This document shows, piece after piece, positions 27,325-35,577 of a stretch of 64,000 nucleotides of DNA. Source of the stretch: Paenibacillus sp. FSL H8-0079 (GTDB lineage Bacteria > Bacillota > Bacilli > Paenibacillales > Paenibacillaceae); the NCBI RefSeq assembly GCF_037991315.1, contig NZ_CP150300.1:6014001-6078000 (forward strand), given 5' to 3'. The notes beneath the pieces are model-generated. The model made no database searches. It worked only from the letters and a program-made list of their open reading frames with translations, and was not told the origin of the DNA. A program made the translations under genes and the position numbers. Within the stretch, counting starts at the first letter, position 1; each line of letters starts with the position of its first letter.

Positions 27325-28196
27325 CAGGATACCGCCGTTCGGGAAGCTTGATAGGCCAGCATCGGGTAACGTTTCACAATCGCACCCAGCATCTCCAGTT
27401 TCAATTCATCGCTAACATAGGCCCGCTTGGTATATACGTCATAGTCGTTGCGTTCAACCGCGTGTAGAATGGTGGAGTAAAAGGCTGCTGCCAGCTCGAT
27501 GGAAAACGCACTTTCCGTTGGGTACGTATCCAGACGATCCATGCCAATACGGAACCAGTTCAATGCTGCCGCTTTTAATTCGTGAACAATGGCAATAAAG
27601 CGTTCGTCCACGATCCCGTCTTCGAAGTCCTGCTCGGTGTAACCATGCTTCTCCATGATCTCCAGCGGAACATACCGGCGCACTCTGGCCCGATCTTCAC
27701 CAACATCCCGAATAATATTGACGATCTGCATTCCTTTACCCAAAGCAATCCCGTTCACAGCTACTTCCGCGCCGTTATCATCCCGCAATACAGGCAACAA
27801 CATCTCGCCTACGGTTCCAGCTACCAGATAACAATAATGCTCCAGTTCCTGCATCGTTGTATAATGCGTTACTTTAAGATCCGTGAGCTGCCCTTCCATC
27901 TGACGGAAAAATGGCCCCTTATCCAGATGAGGGAAACTGCTGAACAACCATCTCAGTGCTGGCCAGATAAAATGTCCTTCCGCGTCATCCAACTGATCAA
28001 ACAAATCATGGATCTCGTGAATTGTATAGGGCGAATGTTCCGGCTCGTCTACACTGTCATCAATCATGCGGCAGAAGGCATAAATGACATATACCGCTTC
28101 CCGACGTGGACTTGGCAGCCCTCTAAAGGCCTGATAAAAAGAGGAAGAACCCTTTTGCATCAACTCTTCACACCTGCTCAAAATCGCTTCATTCAT
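27324..28196 (-). CDS. crtM: Phytoene/squalene-synthase family protein, CrtM-like
   Basis: This enzyme condenses two prenyl diphosphates head to head. The two Asp-rich motifs are DDSVDE near residue 46 and DVGED near residue 165, with the conserved NIIRD. The 290 residues are typical of CrtM/CrtB. Two CrtN-type desaturases upstream favour farnesyl diphosphate and the C30 product 4,4'-diapophytoene, but C30 versus C40 cannot be decided from sequence alone. It overlaps the preceding gene by four bases. Confidence 0.88.
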   Translation of the reverse strand: MNEAILSRCEELMQKGSSSFYQAFRGLPSPRREAVYVIYAFCRMIDDSVDEPEHSPYTIHEIHDLFDQLDDAEGHFIWPALRWLFSSFPHLDKGPFFRQMEGQLTDLKVTHYTTMQELEHYCYLVAGTVGEMLLPVLRDDNGAEVAVNGIALGKGMQIVNIIRDVGEDRARVRRYVPLEIMEKHGYTEQDFEDGIVDERFIAIVHELKAAALNWFRIGMDRLDTYPTESAFSIELAAAFYSTILHAVERNDYDVYTKRAYVSDELKLEMLGAIVKRYPMLAYQASRTAVS

Positions 28197-29656
28197 GTTC
28201 CCATCTCCTTCATGAGTTGATTGACGGCCATCCGTGCACTCTGCATCACAATCGGTACTCCGCCTCCAGGATGTACAGATGCTCCTGCGGCATATAATCC
28301 CTGTATATTGGGAAATGGTTTGGGTTGTGGTCGATATACACCGGACTGGAACAACACTGGCGCAATGCCGAAGCTTCCGCCCCCATAGAGCCCGTCTCGC
28401 TCTGCGTCAGCGGGTGTACGCACCTTTTTCCACTTGATCGCTGCACGAAGTCCCGGGAATCCCCGTTGCTCCGCTTCGTCCAGTACCCGTTCTGCCAATG
28501 CTTCGCTCTCCTGATCCCAGTCGACACCTTCCGCATCTGGTACGGGAATGAGGAAATACAATACACTCTGTCCTTGAGGCGCTGCAGTTTCATCCAATGC
28601 GACCGGATTAAATACGTAAAATGAGGACTTTGCCGGAATGCGTCGCTGATTGAAGACTTCCTGTAAACTACCTTCAAGACTCGGTGGCAGGAAGAACTGG
28701 TGTGTCGTAGCATCTTCCCAGGTTTTGTCCACGCCGACATAGAGCAATACACATCCGGAAGAGGGACGAAACGGCTTTCTTTTCCGCGCCACCTCTGGGG
28801 ATTGACCAAGCAAACCTGAAAGATGGGGGAAATCGCCATTGTAGATAACTGCATCCACATTTTCTGCGCCTGCTGCCGTTTCTATACCTTCACACACACC
28901 ATTTTTAATCGTGAGCCCGGTAACTTCCGAATTCAGCACGACACGTCCACCACGTGATATCAGTTCCTGTTCCAGAATAGCCGGCAATGCTGCATATCCG
29001 CCTTTGACCATCCAGATGCCATATTCATGCTCTGCGTAAGGCAAAAGAGAATAGATGCCTGGCGTCCCAAACGGTGATCCACCGATGTATAAACTTTGCA
29101 GAGAGTACGCGTCGAGCAATTCCTCGTGCTGAAAATAGTCGCCTACCGCTTTCCGAACACTTTTGTGTGCACGCAATCTGCCCATGAGGGACATGAGCGA
29201 AGGGGTGAAGAAATCCCTTTTGCGCGGAAAAGCCCTCTCCAGAAACGCTGCCCGTCCTGCCGGAAACAACGTGTCCATGTCTTTCATGAACCGTGTGAAT
29301 CCCCGGCTCTCTCCCGGGAACAAACGTTCAATCTCCGCCGTCTGCTCTTCACGTGACGTCATCTTGGTCATGACACGACCACTGTGATAGTGCACTCTGT
29401 ATAACGGATCACAGCGAAGCAGCTCAATCTTCGAACGATCTACGCCTGCCTCCTCCATGATGCCAAGTAACATCTCAGGCAGAAGCACAATCGTCGGCCC
29501 CTGATCGATCCGGTACTCCCCTTCCTGCTCATATGCAATGCGTCCGCCAACCCGGGAACCCCGTTCATACACGGTGACATCCCATCCCTGACGATTCAAC
29601 AACAGTGCCGAAGTGAGTCCACCAATCCCTGCGCCTACAATAGCGGCCCGCTTCAT
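28193..29656 (-). CDS. CrtI/CrtN-family carotenoid desaturase, copy 2
   Basis: The frame runs back to 29809, but the ATG at 29656 has GGAGGG six bases upstream and overlaps the previous stop as ATGA, giving 487 residues. The FAD motif AAIVGAGIGGLTSALLL opens the protein, and YAAGASVHPGGGVPIVMQSA closes it. It shares the CrtI architecture with the genes on both sides. It may carry out further desaturation such as 3,4-dehydrogenation of the hydrated end. Confidence 0.87.
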   Translation of the reverse strand: MKRAAIVGAGIGGLTSALLLNRQGWDVTVYERGSRVGGRIAYEQEGEYRIDQGPTIVLLPEMLLGIMEEAGVDRSKIELLRCDPLYRVHYHSGRVMTKMTSREEQTAEIERLFPGESRGFTRFMKDMDTLFPAGRAAFLERAFPRKRDFFTPSLMSLMGRLRAHKSVRKAVGDYFQHEELLDAYSLQSLYIGGSPFGTPGIYSLLPYAEHEYGIWMVKGGYAALPAILEQELISRGGRVVLNSEVTGLTIKNGVCEGIETAAGAENVDAVIYNGDFPHLSGLLGQSPEVARKRKPFRPSSGCVLLYVGVDKTWEDATTHQFFLPPSLEGSLQEVFNQRRIPAKSSFYVFNPVALDETAAPQGQSVLYFLIPVPDAEGVDWDQESEALAERVLDEAEQRGFPGLRAAIKWKKVRTPADAERDGLYGGGSFGIAPVLFQSGVYRPQPKPFPNIQGLYAAGASVHPGGGVPIVMQSARMAVNQLMKEMGT

Positions 29657-31203
29657 GAATGCCCTCCGGCTTCTGCCGTCTTCACATAAGAGGATGGTTT
29701 CGAGCGTGTGCGCGCGTCCTCTTCCTGTATCAGCCTCACGCTGATCCGTGCCGATTCGAAGATCGTTGGCAACCCACTTCCCGGATGTGTTCCACCGCCC
29801 ACCAGCCATACACTTTTCAACTCTTCAAACTGGTTATGTGGACGCAGATACATCATCTGACCCAAATTATGCGCCATGTTGAACGTTGCTCCGCGGTACA
29901 CATCCAGTTCATTCTCCCAATCGAGTGGAGTGAACAGCATACATTCTTCAATACGGCTGCGAATTTCTGCCAGCTCAGGAATGCCTTCCATGCGTTTCAT
30001 CATGGCCTCCTGCACATTCTCCCGTTCTGCATCCCAATCGATGTCTGCGGTAAGGTTAGGCGTAGGCATAAGAACATACAAAGCAGATTTTCCTTCCGGT
30101 GCCAGCGTCGAATCGAGTCTGGAAGGGTTATGAATATATAGAGATGGATCGGCAGACAGCATTTTGTGCTTTGTAATCTCATCGACGTTCAACCGGTAGT
30201 CCTCTGGAAAATAGATCGAGTGATGTGGTAGATCTACTTCACCATCCACACCCAGATACAACATTGCTGTAGAGCAGGAATACTTTTTGCGTTTCATTTT
30301 CTCAGGAGTATATTTTTTAAGCACGCCCGGTTCAAACAGATGGTTCACCGCATGCGCGAAGTCGGCGTTCACAACCACATGGTCCGCTTCGATGCGTTCA
30401 CCGCTCTCCAGCAATACGCCTTCTGCACGACCATTGCGAACGATGACCTGTTTCACTGGAGTGGAAGTATGTATGCGTCCTCCATGTTCTTCCACGACAT
30501 CGGCCATGGCTTGGAAGATCCGATTCACGCCGCCAATGGGGTGGAACAACCCGTAGTGATGCTCAATAAACGATAGTATGGTAAAGGTGCCTGGACAATC
30601 CCAGGCAGACATGCCGAGATATTTGGATTGGAATGTAAATGCCCAGCGTAGACGCTCGTCTGTAAAATAGCGGGACAAGATCCCGTAGACCGTATTGTGG
30701 ACATCAAGCTTGGGTAGAGCTGTTATCGCATCTTTGCGCAAATAGTCAGTCAGCTTGCCAAAAGGACGACGGAGCAAAGGCATGACTTTGCCAAACTTCA
30801 CTTCTTCTTCTTGCATGAAGCGAAGGTAATTGTCCTCATTACCCGGAAACAATTTCTTAATCTGTGCAGCTGTATCTTCCCGATTACGAGAAGGCTTGAA
30901 CACCTTATCACCAAAGTTCAGTGCATACAGCGGGGTTAGCTCTTTCATATCTACATATTCGGATAATTTGCGTCCGACCACATCGAACATCTCTTCAATC
31001 AGCTGCGGCATCATCAAAAATGTTGCACCCCGGTCGAATCGATATTCGCCGAGTTCCAGTCTGGCAGAACGCCCCCCGATGACTGGCTGTTTCTCGTACA
31101 CATCTACTTCGTATCCCTGACCGGACAATAGCATCGCTGCTGCAAGCCCGCCAGGACCTGCGCCAATGACAGCTGCACGTTTGCGTTGTTGATTCGGTAT
31201 CAT
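29653..31203 (-). CDS. crtN: CrtI/CrtN-family carotenoid desaturase, copy 1
   Basis: This is the first gene of the carotenoid operon. The ATG at 31203 follows AAAGG by eight bases; a GTG three codons upstream is less well placed. The 516-residue FAD enzyme has AAVIGAGPGGLAAAMLL at the N terminus and WLVGGGTHPGSGLPTIFESA near the end. As the first desaturase next to crtM it is the best candidate for the stepwise desaturation of diapophytoene. Its promoter carries three 11-bp repeats that probably bind the CarH-like regulator. Confidence 0.87.
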   Translation of the reverse strand: MIPNQQRKRAAVIGAGPGGLAAAMLLSGQGYEVDVYEKQPVIGGRSARLELGEYRFDRGATFLMMPQLIEEMFDVVGRKLSEYVDMKELTPLYALNFGDKVFKPSRNREDTAAQIKKLFPGNEDNYLRFMQEEEVKFGKVMPLLRRPFGKLTDYLRKDAITALPKLDVHNTVYGILSRYFTDERLRWAFTFQSKYLGMSAWDCPGTFTILSFIEHHYGLFHPIGGVNRIFQAMADVVEEHGGRIHTSTPVKQVIVRNGRAEGVLLESGERIEADHVVVNADFAHAVNHLFEPGVLKKYTPEKMKRKKYSCSTAMLYLGVDGEVDLPHHSIYFPEDYRLNVDEITKHKMLSADPSLYIHNPSRLDSTLAPEGKSALYVLMPTPNLTADIDWDAERENVQEAMMKRMEGIPELAEIRSRIEECMLFTPLDWENELDVYRGATFNMAHNLGQMMYLRPHNQFEELKSVWLVGGGTHPGSGLPTIFESARISVRLIQEEDARTRSKPSSYVKTAEAGGHS

Positions 31204-31302
31204 GCCACTCACCTTTCTATGTAGGGAATTCCTATAGTTCTCTAGCCCCTAACCTATTATTAAACCGCCCAAGAACACTTTAAGCGGGTAACTAGCAAAA
31301 AC

Positions 31303-31335
31303 ATTATACAAATATAATACAAATATTATACGGCC
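31303..31335. promoter_or_regulatory. Putative CarH operator: three 11-bp direct repeats at the crt promoter
   Basis: Units ATTATACAAAT, ATAATACAAAT and ATTATACGGCC follow each other without a gap, so TACA/TACG recurs every 11 bp. T. thermophilus CarH binds tandem 11-bp repeats containing TACA. The repeats lie across the spacer and -10 of the crt promoter, so binding would block transcription. The same arrangement occurs at the carH promoter. Confidence 0.75.
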
Positions 31336-31342
31336 TTGTAAA
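31314..31342 (-). promoter_or_regulatory. Sigma-A promoter of the crt operon
   Basis: On the minus strand TTTACA, a 17-base spacer and TATTAT. Two further TATAAT-like hexamers lie within the same repeats, so the exact -10 is uncertain. Confidence 0.6.
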
Positions 31343-31350
31343 CTAAAAAA

Positions 31351-31364
31351 TGACCCGTCGGTCA
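31351..31364. promoter_or_regulatory. TGACC-N4-GGTCA inverted repeat upstream of the crt promoter
   Basis: A perfect 5+5 inverted repeat just upstream of the crt -35, resembling a TetR-type operator. It may provide a second regulatory input or be an activator site. Confidence 0.35.
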
Positions 31365-31390
31365 AAATACTCTATTAACCCATTTATAAA

Positions 31391-31430
31391 CACAAAAAAC
31401 ACCCTTTGATCACTTTCGTCAAAGGATGTC
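31391..31430 (-). terminator. Terminator after carH
   Basis: On the minus strand ACATCCTTTGA pairs with TCAAAGGGTGT, followed by TTTTTT. It lies 40 bases after the carH stop and isolates the crt operon from carH transcription. Confidence 0.8.
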
Positions 31431-31469
31431 CTTTATACACTAACCTATTCATATCATTTGAGATTATGT

Positions 31470-32429
31470 TTAATTATTGGCCTGTCCGAACCGTACACCG
31501 GGTGGTTGCTCTGCGAGATATTCCCGTTCCATCCACGACTGCCAATCCGCAGAACTCTCCGGCATGATCCAATGTGGATAACGCGCATGCTCTGTACGCT
31601 CATAACCTTTACCTCCAAGTACAAAGCGAATATGCGGGAACTCGTTCATAATACGCTCGACGAGTTGATCACATTTTTCAAGAAGCCCTGGACTTGTAAT
31701 CGACAGGCAGACCAACTTGATCTTTTGCTCCCGGATAATGGGGAAGATGCCTTCCTCTGGCGTGTTGGCACCGAGATACAGTACTTCCGCTCCATTTTTG
31801 CGCATAAAGAGAGAGAACAGCAGCAACCCCACCTGATGATGTTCCCCTTCCGGACACAACGCCAGAACTTTGGGCAGATGCGGATAGATCGGGAACAGAT
31901 GGAAAAACTGATAAAAGCGCTGTGATATCAGCTGTGTCATGAAGTGTTCCTGCGCCACCGAAGCTCTGCCTTGCTCCCATGCATCTCCAACCCGAACCAG
32001 AATCGGCACAAGCACATGATAGAACATCGAGTCGTACCCGTACATGGTAAAACCAAAATCGATCAGACCATTGGCACGTTCACCCTGAAAGTTGTAGAGC
32101 GAGTCATAGATCTGATCTGCCATGCGTGCATAGGCTTCTTCCATCGTAGGCACCGGAGCCATGATCGGCGTGGGCACGGCCGCCTCAGGCGGATTTAATT
32201 TGTTTACTTTCAACATCCGTACCGCTTCCGAAATATTGGTCTGATGCAGCTCTACCTGCTCTTTTAACCAGCGCAAATCCGCAACATTCTCTTCGGTGTA
32301 CATTCGATAACCCGATTCCGTCCGCTCAGGGGTGACCGCACTATACCGATTCTCCCAAGCCCGGATTGTTACCGCCCTGATACCGAGCATGGCAGCGACT
32401 TGTTTGATGGAATACACTTTATTACCCAC
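31470..32429 (-). CDS. carH: CarH-like MerR regulator with B12-binding domain
   Basis: The 319-residue protein has an N-terminal MerR helix-turn-helix (VYSIKQVAAMLGIRAVTIRAWENRY), a helical bundle with the CarH motif W-x9-EH (W151, E161, H162) and a C-terminal cobalamin domain with E-x-H-x-x-G (E196, H198, G201). H198 should be the lower ligand of B12. CarH proteins bind DNA as tetramers with adenosylcobalamin in the dark and fall apart in light. The residue after W151 is Glu, not the His that caps cobalt in T. thermophilus CarH after illumination. It starts at a GTG after AGGAAAG. It lies directly upstream of the crt operon, its likely target, and its own promoter carries the same repeats. 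Confidence 0.9.
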   Translation of the reverse strand: MGNKVYSIKQVAAMLGIRAVTIRAWENRYSAVTPERTESGYRMYTEENVADLRWLKEQVELHQTNISEAVRMLKVNKLNPPEAAVPTPIMAPVPTMEEAYARMADQIYDSLYNFQGERANGLIDFGFTMYGYDSMFYHVLVPILVRVGDAWEQGRASVAQEHFMTQLISQRFYQFFHLFPIYPHLPKVLALCPEGEHHQVGLLLFSLFMRKNGAEVLYLGANTPEEGIFPIIREQKIKLVCLSITSPGLLEKCDQLVERIMNEFPHIRFVLGGKGYERTEHARYPHWIMPESSADWQSWMEREYLAEQPPGVRFGQANN

Positions 32430-32507
32430 TTTCTTTCCTATATGTGTCCATAATACACAGGTTATATCATTGGTTCCCGTCCTTGTCAGGCATATGAAAA
32501 CCCCAAC

Positions 32508-32540
32508 ATTCTACAAAAATAATACACTCATTATACACAA
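32508..32540. promoter_or_regulatory. Putative CarH operator at the carH promoter
   Basis: Three contiguous 11-bp units ATTCTACAAAA, ATAATACACTC and ATTATACACAA, in the same phase and orientation on the plus strand as those at the crt promoter. The third unit covers the carH -10. This suggests autoregulation. The divergent PLD gene starts about 145 bases away and could also be affected. Confidence 0.75.
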
Positions 32541-32558
32541 CGGTCACAGACCTGTCGA
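32530..32558 (-). promoter_or_regulatory. Sigma-A promoter of carH
   Basis: On the minus strand TCGACA, a 17-base spacer and TATAAT. The -10 lies inside the third 11-bp repeat. The start codon is about 100 bases downstream. Confidence 0.7.
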
Positions 32559-32685
32559 TTGCATCCTTCCAATTTAGTGTTCTGCATTTTACGGATATAT
32601 TTGCTCTCCTTCCGGTCTATACTGCGTCAACGTTAACATCCGTGTGGTAATAGAAGTCAGCAAGCACAGAAGGGGGAGTCCACCG

Positions 32686-34161
32686 TTGGTCTCATTACGC
32701 CGCCATACATCAGACCGCAAGTCTTCACGCGGCAAATTTCCATACATACGAACAGGTCTCGTCCTATTGGCACTATGGCTCATCGCCGTCATGCTCTATC
32801 AGACCTACAAACCATTACCACCTGGCATTTCCTATGAAAGTCCAGAGTATCGAGTGGATCAAGTCGAGTTCCTGCACGACCTCACTTATCCTTCCTCTGA
32901 CGGACAGATGCAGCATGAACAGCAGATCTTTCAGCGCATGATGCAGATTGTGGAGGAAGCAGAGCAGTTTGTCCTGGTCGATATGTTCTTGTTCAATAAT
33001 TATCAACATAAGGGACAGAACTTTCCACCTGTCAGTTCCGAATTTACCGAAGCGCTGGTTGCCAAAAAAAATCAGCACCCGGACATGGACATTTGGTTCA
33101 TTACAGATGAAGTAAACACCAACTATAACTCAGCACCCAATCCGTTGCTGGAACAAATGACACAAGCCGGCATTAACGTGGTCATCACCGATGTTGACCC
33201 TCTGCGTGATTCAACTCCAGTATACTCTGCGGTCTGGCGGACCTTCTTTCAATGGTTTGGTCAATCCGGAGATGGATGGATCAAAAACCTGATGGCTACG
33301 GATGGTCCGGATGTCACTGTGCGTTCCTATCTCAAGCTGCTCAATGTGAAGGCGAATCATCGCAAGGTTGTTGTTAGTGAGAAGACGGCGATTGTCTCTT
33401 CTGGCAATATCCATGATGCGAGTGCCTACCACTCGAACATTGCTTTTGAAGTAACTGGTCCGATCATTGGGGACATTCTTAAGTCAGAGCAAGCTGTACT
33501 TGATATTTCAGGCGGCGGTCAGGTTCCGACCTACACGGCCCCTTCCACGGATTCAAACACAGGAGATCTACGCATTCGCTATTTAACTGAAGGCAAAGTG
33601 AATGACGCCGTACTCCATGAGATCAATCAAGCTGGCAAAGGTGACACCTTATGGATGGGCATGTTCTATGTGGCCTCTCCGAAAGTGTTGGAAGCCCTGC
33701 TGGAAGCCTCGAAACGAGGAACCGAGATCCGGCTAGTGCTCGATCCAAATGAAAATGCCTTTGGTCAGGAAAAGATCGGCATACCGAACCGTCCTGTCGC
33801 GGCCGAATTGCATGATAAATCAGACGGTAAAATACAGATCCGCTGGTATAACACCACCAAGGAGCAATACCACACCAAGATGATCTATATTGCCAAAGCA
33901 ACCGGGGATCATATTGTCCTTGGCGGCTCAACTAATTTCACGCCCCGAAACATGAATGACTACAATCTGGAGAATGATCTATGGGTTGCTGCACCTCCAG
34001 ACAATAAGTTCACGGTTGATATCGCGAATTATTTTGAGCGGATTTGGAATAATAATGATGCTGAGTTCACGTTAGACCTGGATGAGTTTCAGGAGAAGAC
34101 TACGTTTTTGAAAGGTATCCTATATAAGCTGCAGCTGATTCTGGGTCTTACAACCTTCTGA
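32686..34161 (+). CDS. Membrane-anchored phospholipase D-like protein
   Basis: The preferred start is the TTG at 32686, seven bases after AAGGGGGAG; a GTG at 32644 lacks a site. The 491-residue protein has one N-terminal membrane helix (TGLVLLALWLIAVMLY) and two PLD half-sites: NHRKVVVSEKTAIVSSGN, with Glu where Asp is usual, and YHTKMIYIA...VLGGSTNFT. It resembles cardiolipin-synthase-like phosphodiesterases, but two N-terminal helices typical of cardiolipin synthase are missing. The substrate is unknown. It is divergent from carH and shares an upstream region with it. Confidence 0.82.
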   Translation: MVSLRRHTSDRKSSRGKFPYIRTGLVLLALWLIAVMLYQTYKPLPPGISYESPEYRVDQVEFLHDLTYPSSDGQMQHEQQIFQRMMQIVEEAEQFVLVDMFLFNNYQHKGQNFPPVSSEFTEALVAKKNQHPDMDIWFITDEVNTNYNSAPNPLLEQMTQAGINVVITDVDPLRDSTPVYSAVWRTFFQWFGQSGDGWIKNLMATDGPDVTVRSYLKLLNVKANHRKVVVSEKTAIVSSGNIHDASAYHSNIAFEVTGPIIGDILKSEQAVLDISGGGQVPTYTAPSTDSNTGDLRIRYLTEGKVNDAVLHEINQAGKGDTLWMGMFYVASPKVLEALLEASKRGTEIRLVLDPNENAFGQEKIGIPNRPVAAELHDKSDGKIQIRWYNTTKEQYHTKMIYIAKATGDHIVLGGSTNFTPRNMNDYNLENDLWVAAPPDNKFTVDIANYFERIWNNNDAEFTLDLDEFQEKTTFLKGILYKLQLILGLTTF

Positions 34162-34185
34162 TCAGAAACCACATTCATACCTTTT

Positions 34186-34223
34186 ATATCCGCCTGTACT
34201 CTACTGTGCAGGCGGATATTTTC
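34186..34223 (+). terminator. Terminator after the PLD-like gene
   Basis: ATATCCGCCTG pairs perfectly with CAGGCGGATAT, followed by TTTTC. Confidence 0.8.
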
Positions 34224-34226
34224 ATC

Positions 34227-34258
34227 TTGACAGGCGATGTGAAGTGTGAAAATATAAT
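34227..34258 (+). promoter_or_regulatory. Promoter of tetR-ykkC-ykkD with a long spacer
   Basis: Consensus TTGACA and consensus TATAAT are separated by 20 bases rather than 17. The unusual spacing could make the promoter weak or activator-dependent. Confidence 0.5.
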
Positions 34259-34260
34259 TA

Positions 34261-34276
34261 CCTAACGACCGTTAGG
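34261..34276. promoter_or_regulatory. Probable TetR operator
   Basis: CCTAACG-AC-CGTTAGG is a perfect 7+7 palindrome placed two bases after the -10 and 11 bases before the tetR start codon, the classical place for autoregulation by the TetR protein encoded next. Confidence 0.65.
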
Positions 34277-34287
34277 AAGGTGATTGA

Positions 34288-34911
34288 ATGACTGCACAAT
34301 CCATTCGGGATGCAGCCTTGTTCCATTTTGCGAGAGATGGCTATGAGGGGGCTTCTCTGAGAGCTATTGCTGATGAAGTCGGAATTAAAAAACCGTCCAT
34401 ATATGCACATTTTAGCTGCAAGGATGACTTGTTTTTACACACACTGGCCTTTGCATTTCAAGAAGTGCAGCGGCACACGCTGGAGTATTTCCGTGATCAT
34501 GCGGACATGCCCTTGGAGCACAGGCTGAAGGGTTTACTGGTCTGGTTTGAACAAGAGTACAATGCACACGCCTCTGCTCGCTTGATGCTGCGCAATTGTT
34601 TTTACCCACCACTTTCCCTGTATAGCGAAGTGATGGATCTGGTATATCCGTTTATCGACGGAATGGAACGCGCGCTAACTCGTCTGCTGCAACGGGCCAT
34701 GCGTAATGGAGATATTCCGGCCATCCCCGCGGAACAGGCTGCCATTGCATTCATGACGTTTCTCGACGGTATTACCGTGGAAATTATCTATGGAAGTTCC
34801 CGTCGGTACAAGAGACGATTGGAAGCAGCCTGGCCTGTCTTCTGGCATGGCATTCATCATTTGAACGAAGAGGCACAAAGCATTGTGCCGGAAGGAGATT
34901 CAACACCATGA
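34288..34911 (+). CDS. TetR family regulator of a small multidrug-resistance pair
   Basis: This 207-residue protein has an N-terminal TetR helix-turn-helix ([20 protein letters not shown] then [12 protein letters not shown]) and a helical ligand domain. Its stop overlaps the ykkC start as ATGA, so it is coupled to the pump it presumably controls. A palindromic operator sits over the transcription start. In B. subtilis ykkCD is governed by a guanidine riboswitch; no such RNA is visible here, so protein control seems to have replaced it. Confidence 0.88.
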   Translation: MTAQSIRDAALFHFARDGYEGASLRAIADEVGIKKPSIYAHFSCKDDLFLHTLAFAFQEVQRHTLEYFRDHADMPLEHRLKGLLVWFEQEYNAHASARLMLRNCFYPPLSLYSEVMDLVYPFIDGMERALTRLLQRAMRNGDIPAIPAEQAAIAFMTFLDGITVEIIYGSSRRYKRRLEAAWPVFWHGIHHLNEEAQSIVPEGDSTP

Positions 34912-35249
34912 ACCGCAACTGGTTATATGTATTTATCGGTGGAATTATTGAGATTGTCTGGGTAAGCGGGCTGAAACATGCCTCGAATGCCTGGGAGTGG
35001 ACTTTGACGGGGATTGCCATCGTGATCAGCTTTGGACTGATCATTGCCGCTTCCAAAAGACTGCCTGTGGGTACGGTGTATGCCGTCTTTACGGGAATTG
35101 GTACGGCGGGTACCGTCCTTACGGAAATGGTACTGTTTGGTGAGCCGTTCCGCTTGGCAAAAGTATTGCTCATTGGGCTGCTGCTCTGCGGCGTAATCGG
35201 ACTGAAGCTGGTTACGGATCAGCAAGAAGCCAAAGGAGGTGCAGTATAA
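34908..35249 (+). CDS. ykkC: SMR efflux protein YkkC
   Basis: This four-helix small multidrug-resistance subunit of 113 residues closely resembles B. subtilis YkkC, including [17 protein letters not shown], the active Glu in the first helix and [19 protein letters not shown]. It pairs with YkkD as a heterodimer that exports cationic compounds, possibly guanidinium or quaternary cations. It overlaps tetR by four bases and ykkD by one (TAATG). Confidence 0.9.
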   Translation: MNRNWLYVFIGGIIEIVWVSGLKHASNAWEWTLTGIAIVISFGLIIAASKRLPVGTVYAVFTGIGTAGTVLTEMVLFGEPFRLAKVLLIGLLLCGVIGLKLVTDQQEAKGGAV

Positions 35250-35563
35250 TGGCTTGGATGGCAATTGTAGGTGCAGGGATATGTGAAATTTTCGGCGTAA
35301 TCGGTATTAATGGTGCTTCCACCAAGAAAGGATGGCCATACATCGTACTTATGCTGGTGTCTTTTGTGTTCAGCTTCTCGCTGTTGTCCTACGCCATGAC
35401 GTCCATTCCCATGGGCACAGCGTATGCCGTATGGACTGGGATCGGGACGGTGGGCAGTACGTTAACAGGCATGTTCCTGTTCGGTGAACGGAAAGAAGCG
35501 AAGCGGATCCTGTTCATCGCCATGATTTTGGTGGCAGCGGTTGGTCTGAAACTGATCACATAA
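35249..35563 (+). CDS. ykkD: SMR efflux protein YkkD
   Basis: Partner subunit of YkkC, 104 residues and four helices. The segment SIPMGTAYAVWTGIGTVGSTLTG (first 20 residues or so) is a YkkD/Gdx hallmark, and the first-helix Glu is in GICEIFG. It is the last gene of the tetR-ykkC-ykkD unit; the terminator follows only after the palindromic repeat copy B. Confidence 0.9.
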   Translation: MAWMAIVGAGICEIFGVIGINGASTKKGWPYIVLMLVSFVFSFSLLSYAMTSIPMGTAYAVWTGIGTVGSTLTGMFLFGERKEAKRILFIAMILVAAVGLKLIT

Positions 35564-35577
35564 CGGAACGAACTGAA

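Noticed and set aside
29657..29809. N-terminal 51 codons of the open frame of the second desaturase
   Set aside because: They precede the FAD motif, overlap the previous gene and lack an SD; the ATG at 29656 has GGAGGG and an ATGA overlap.
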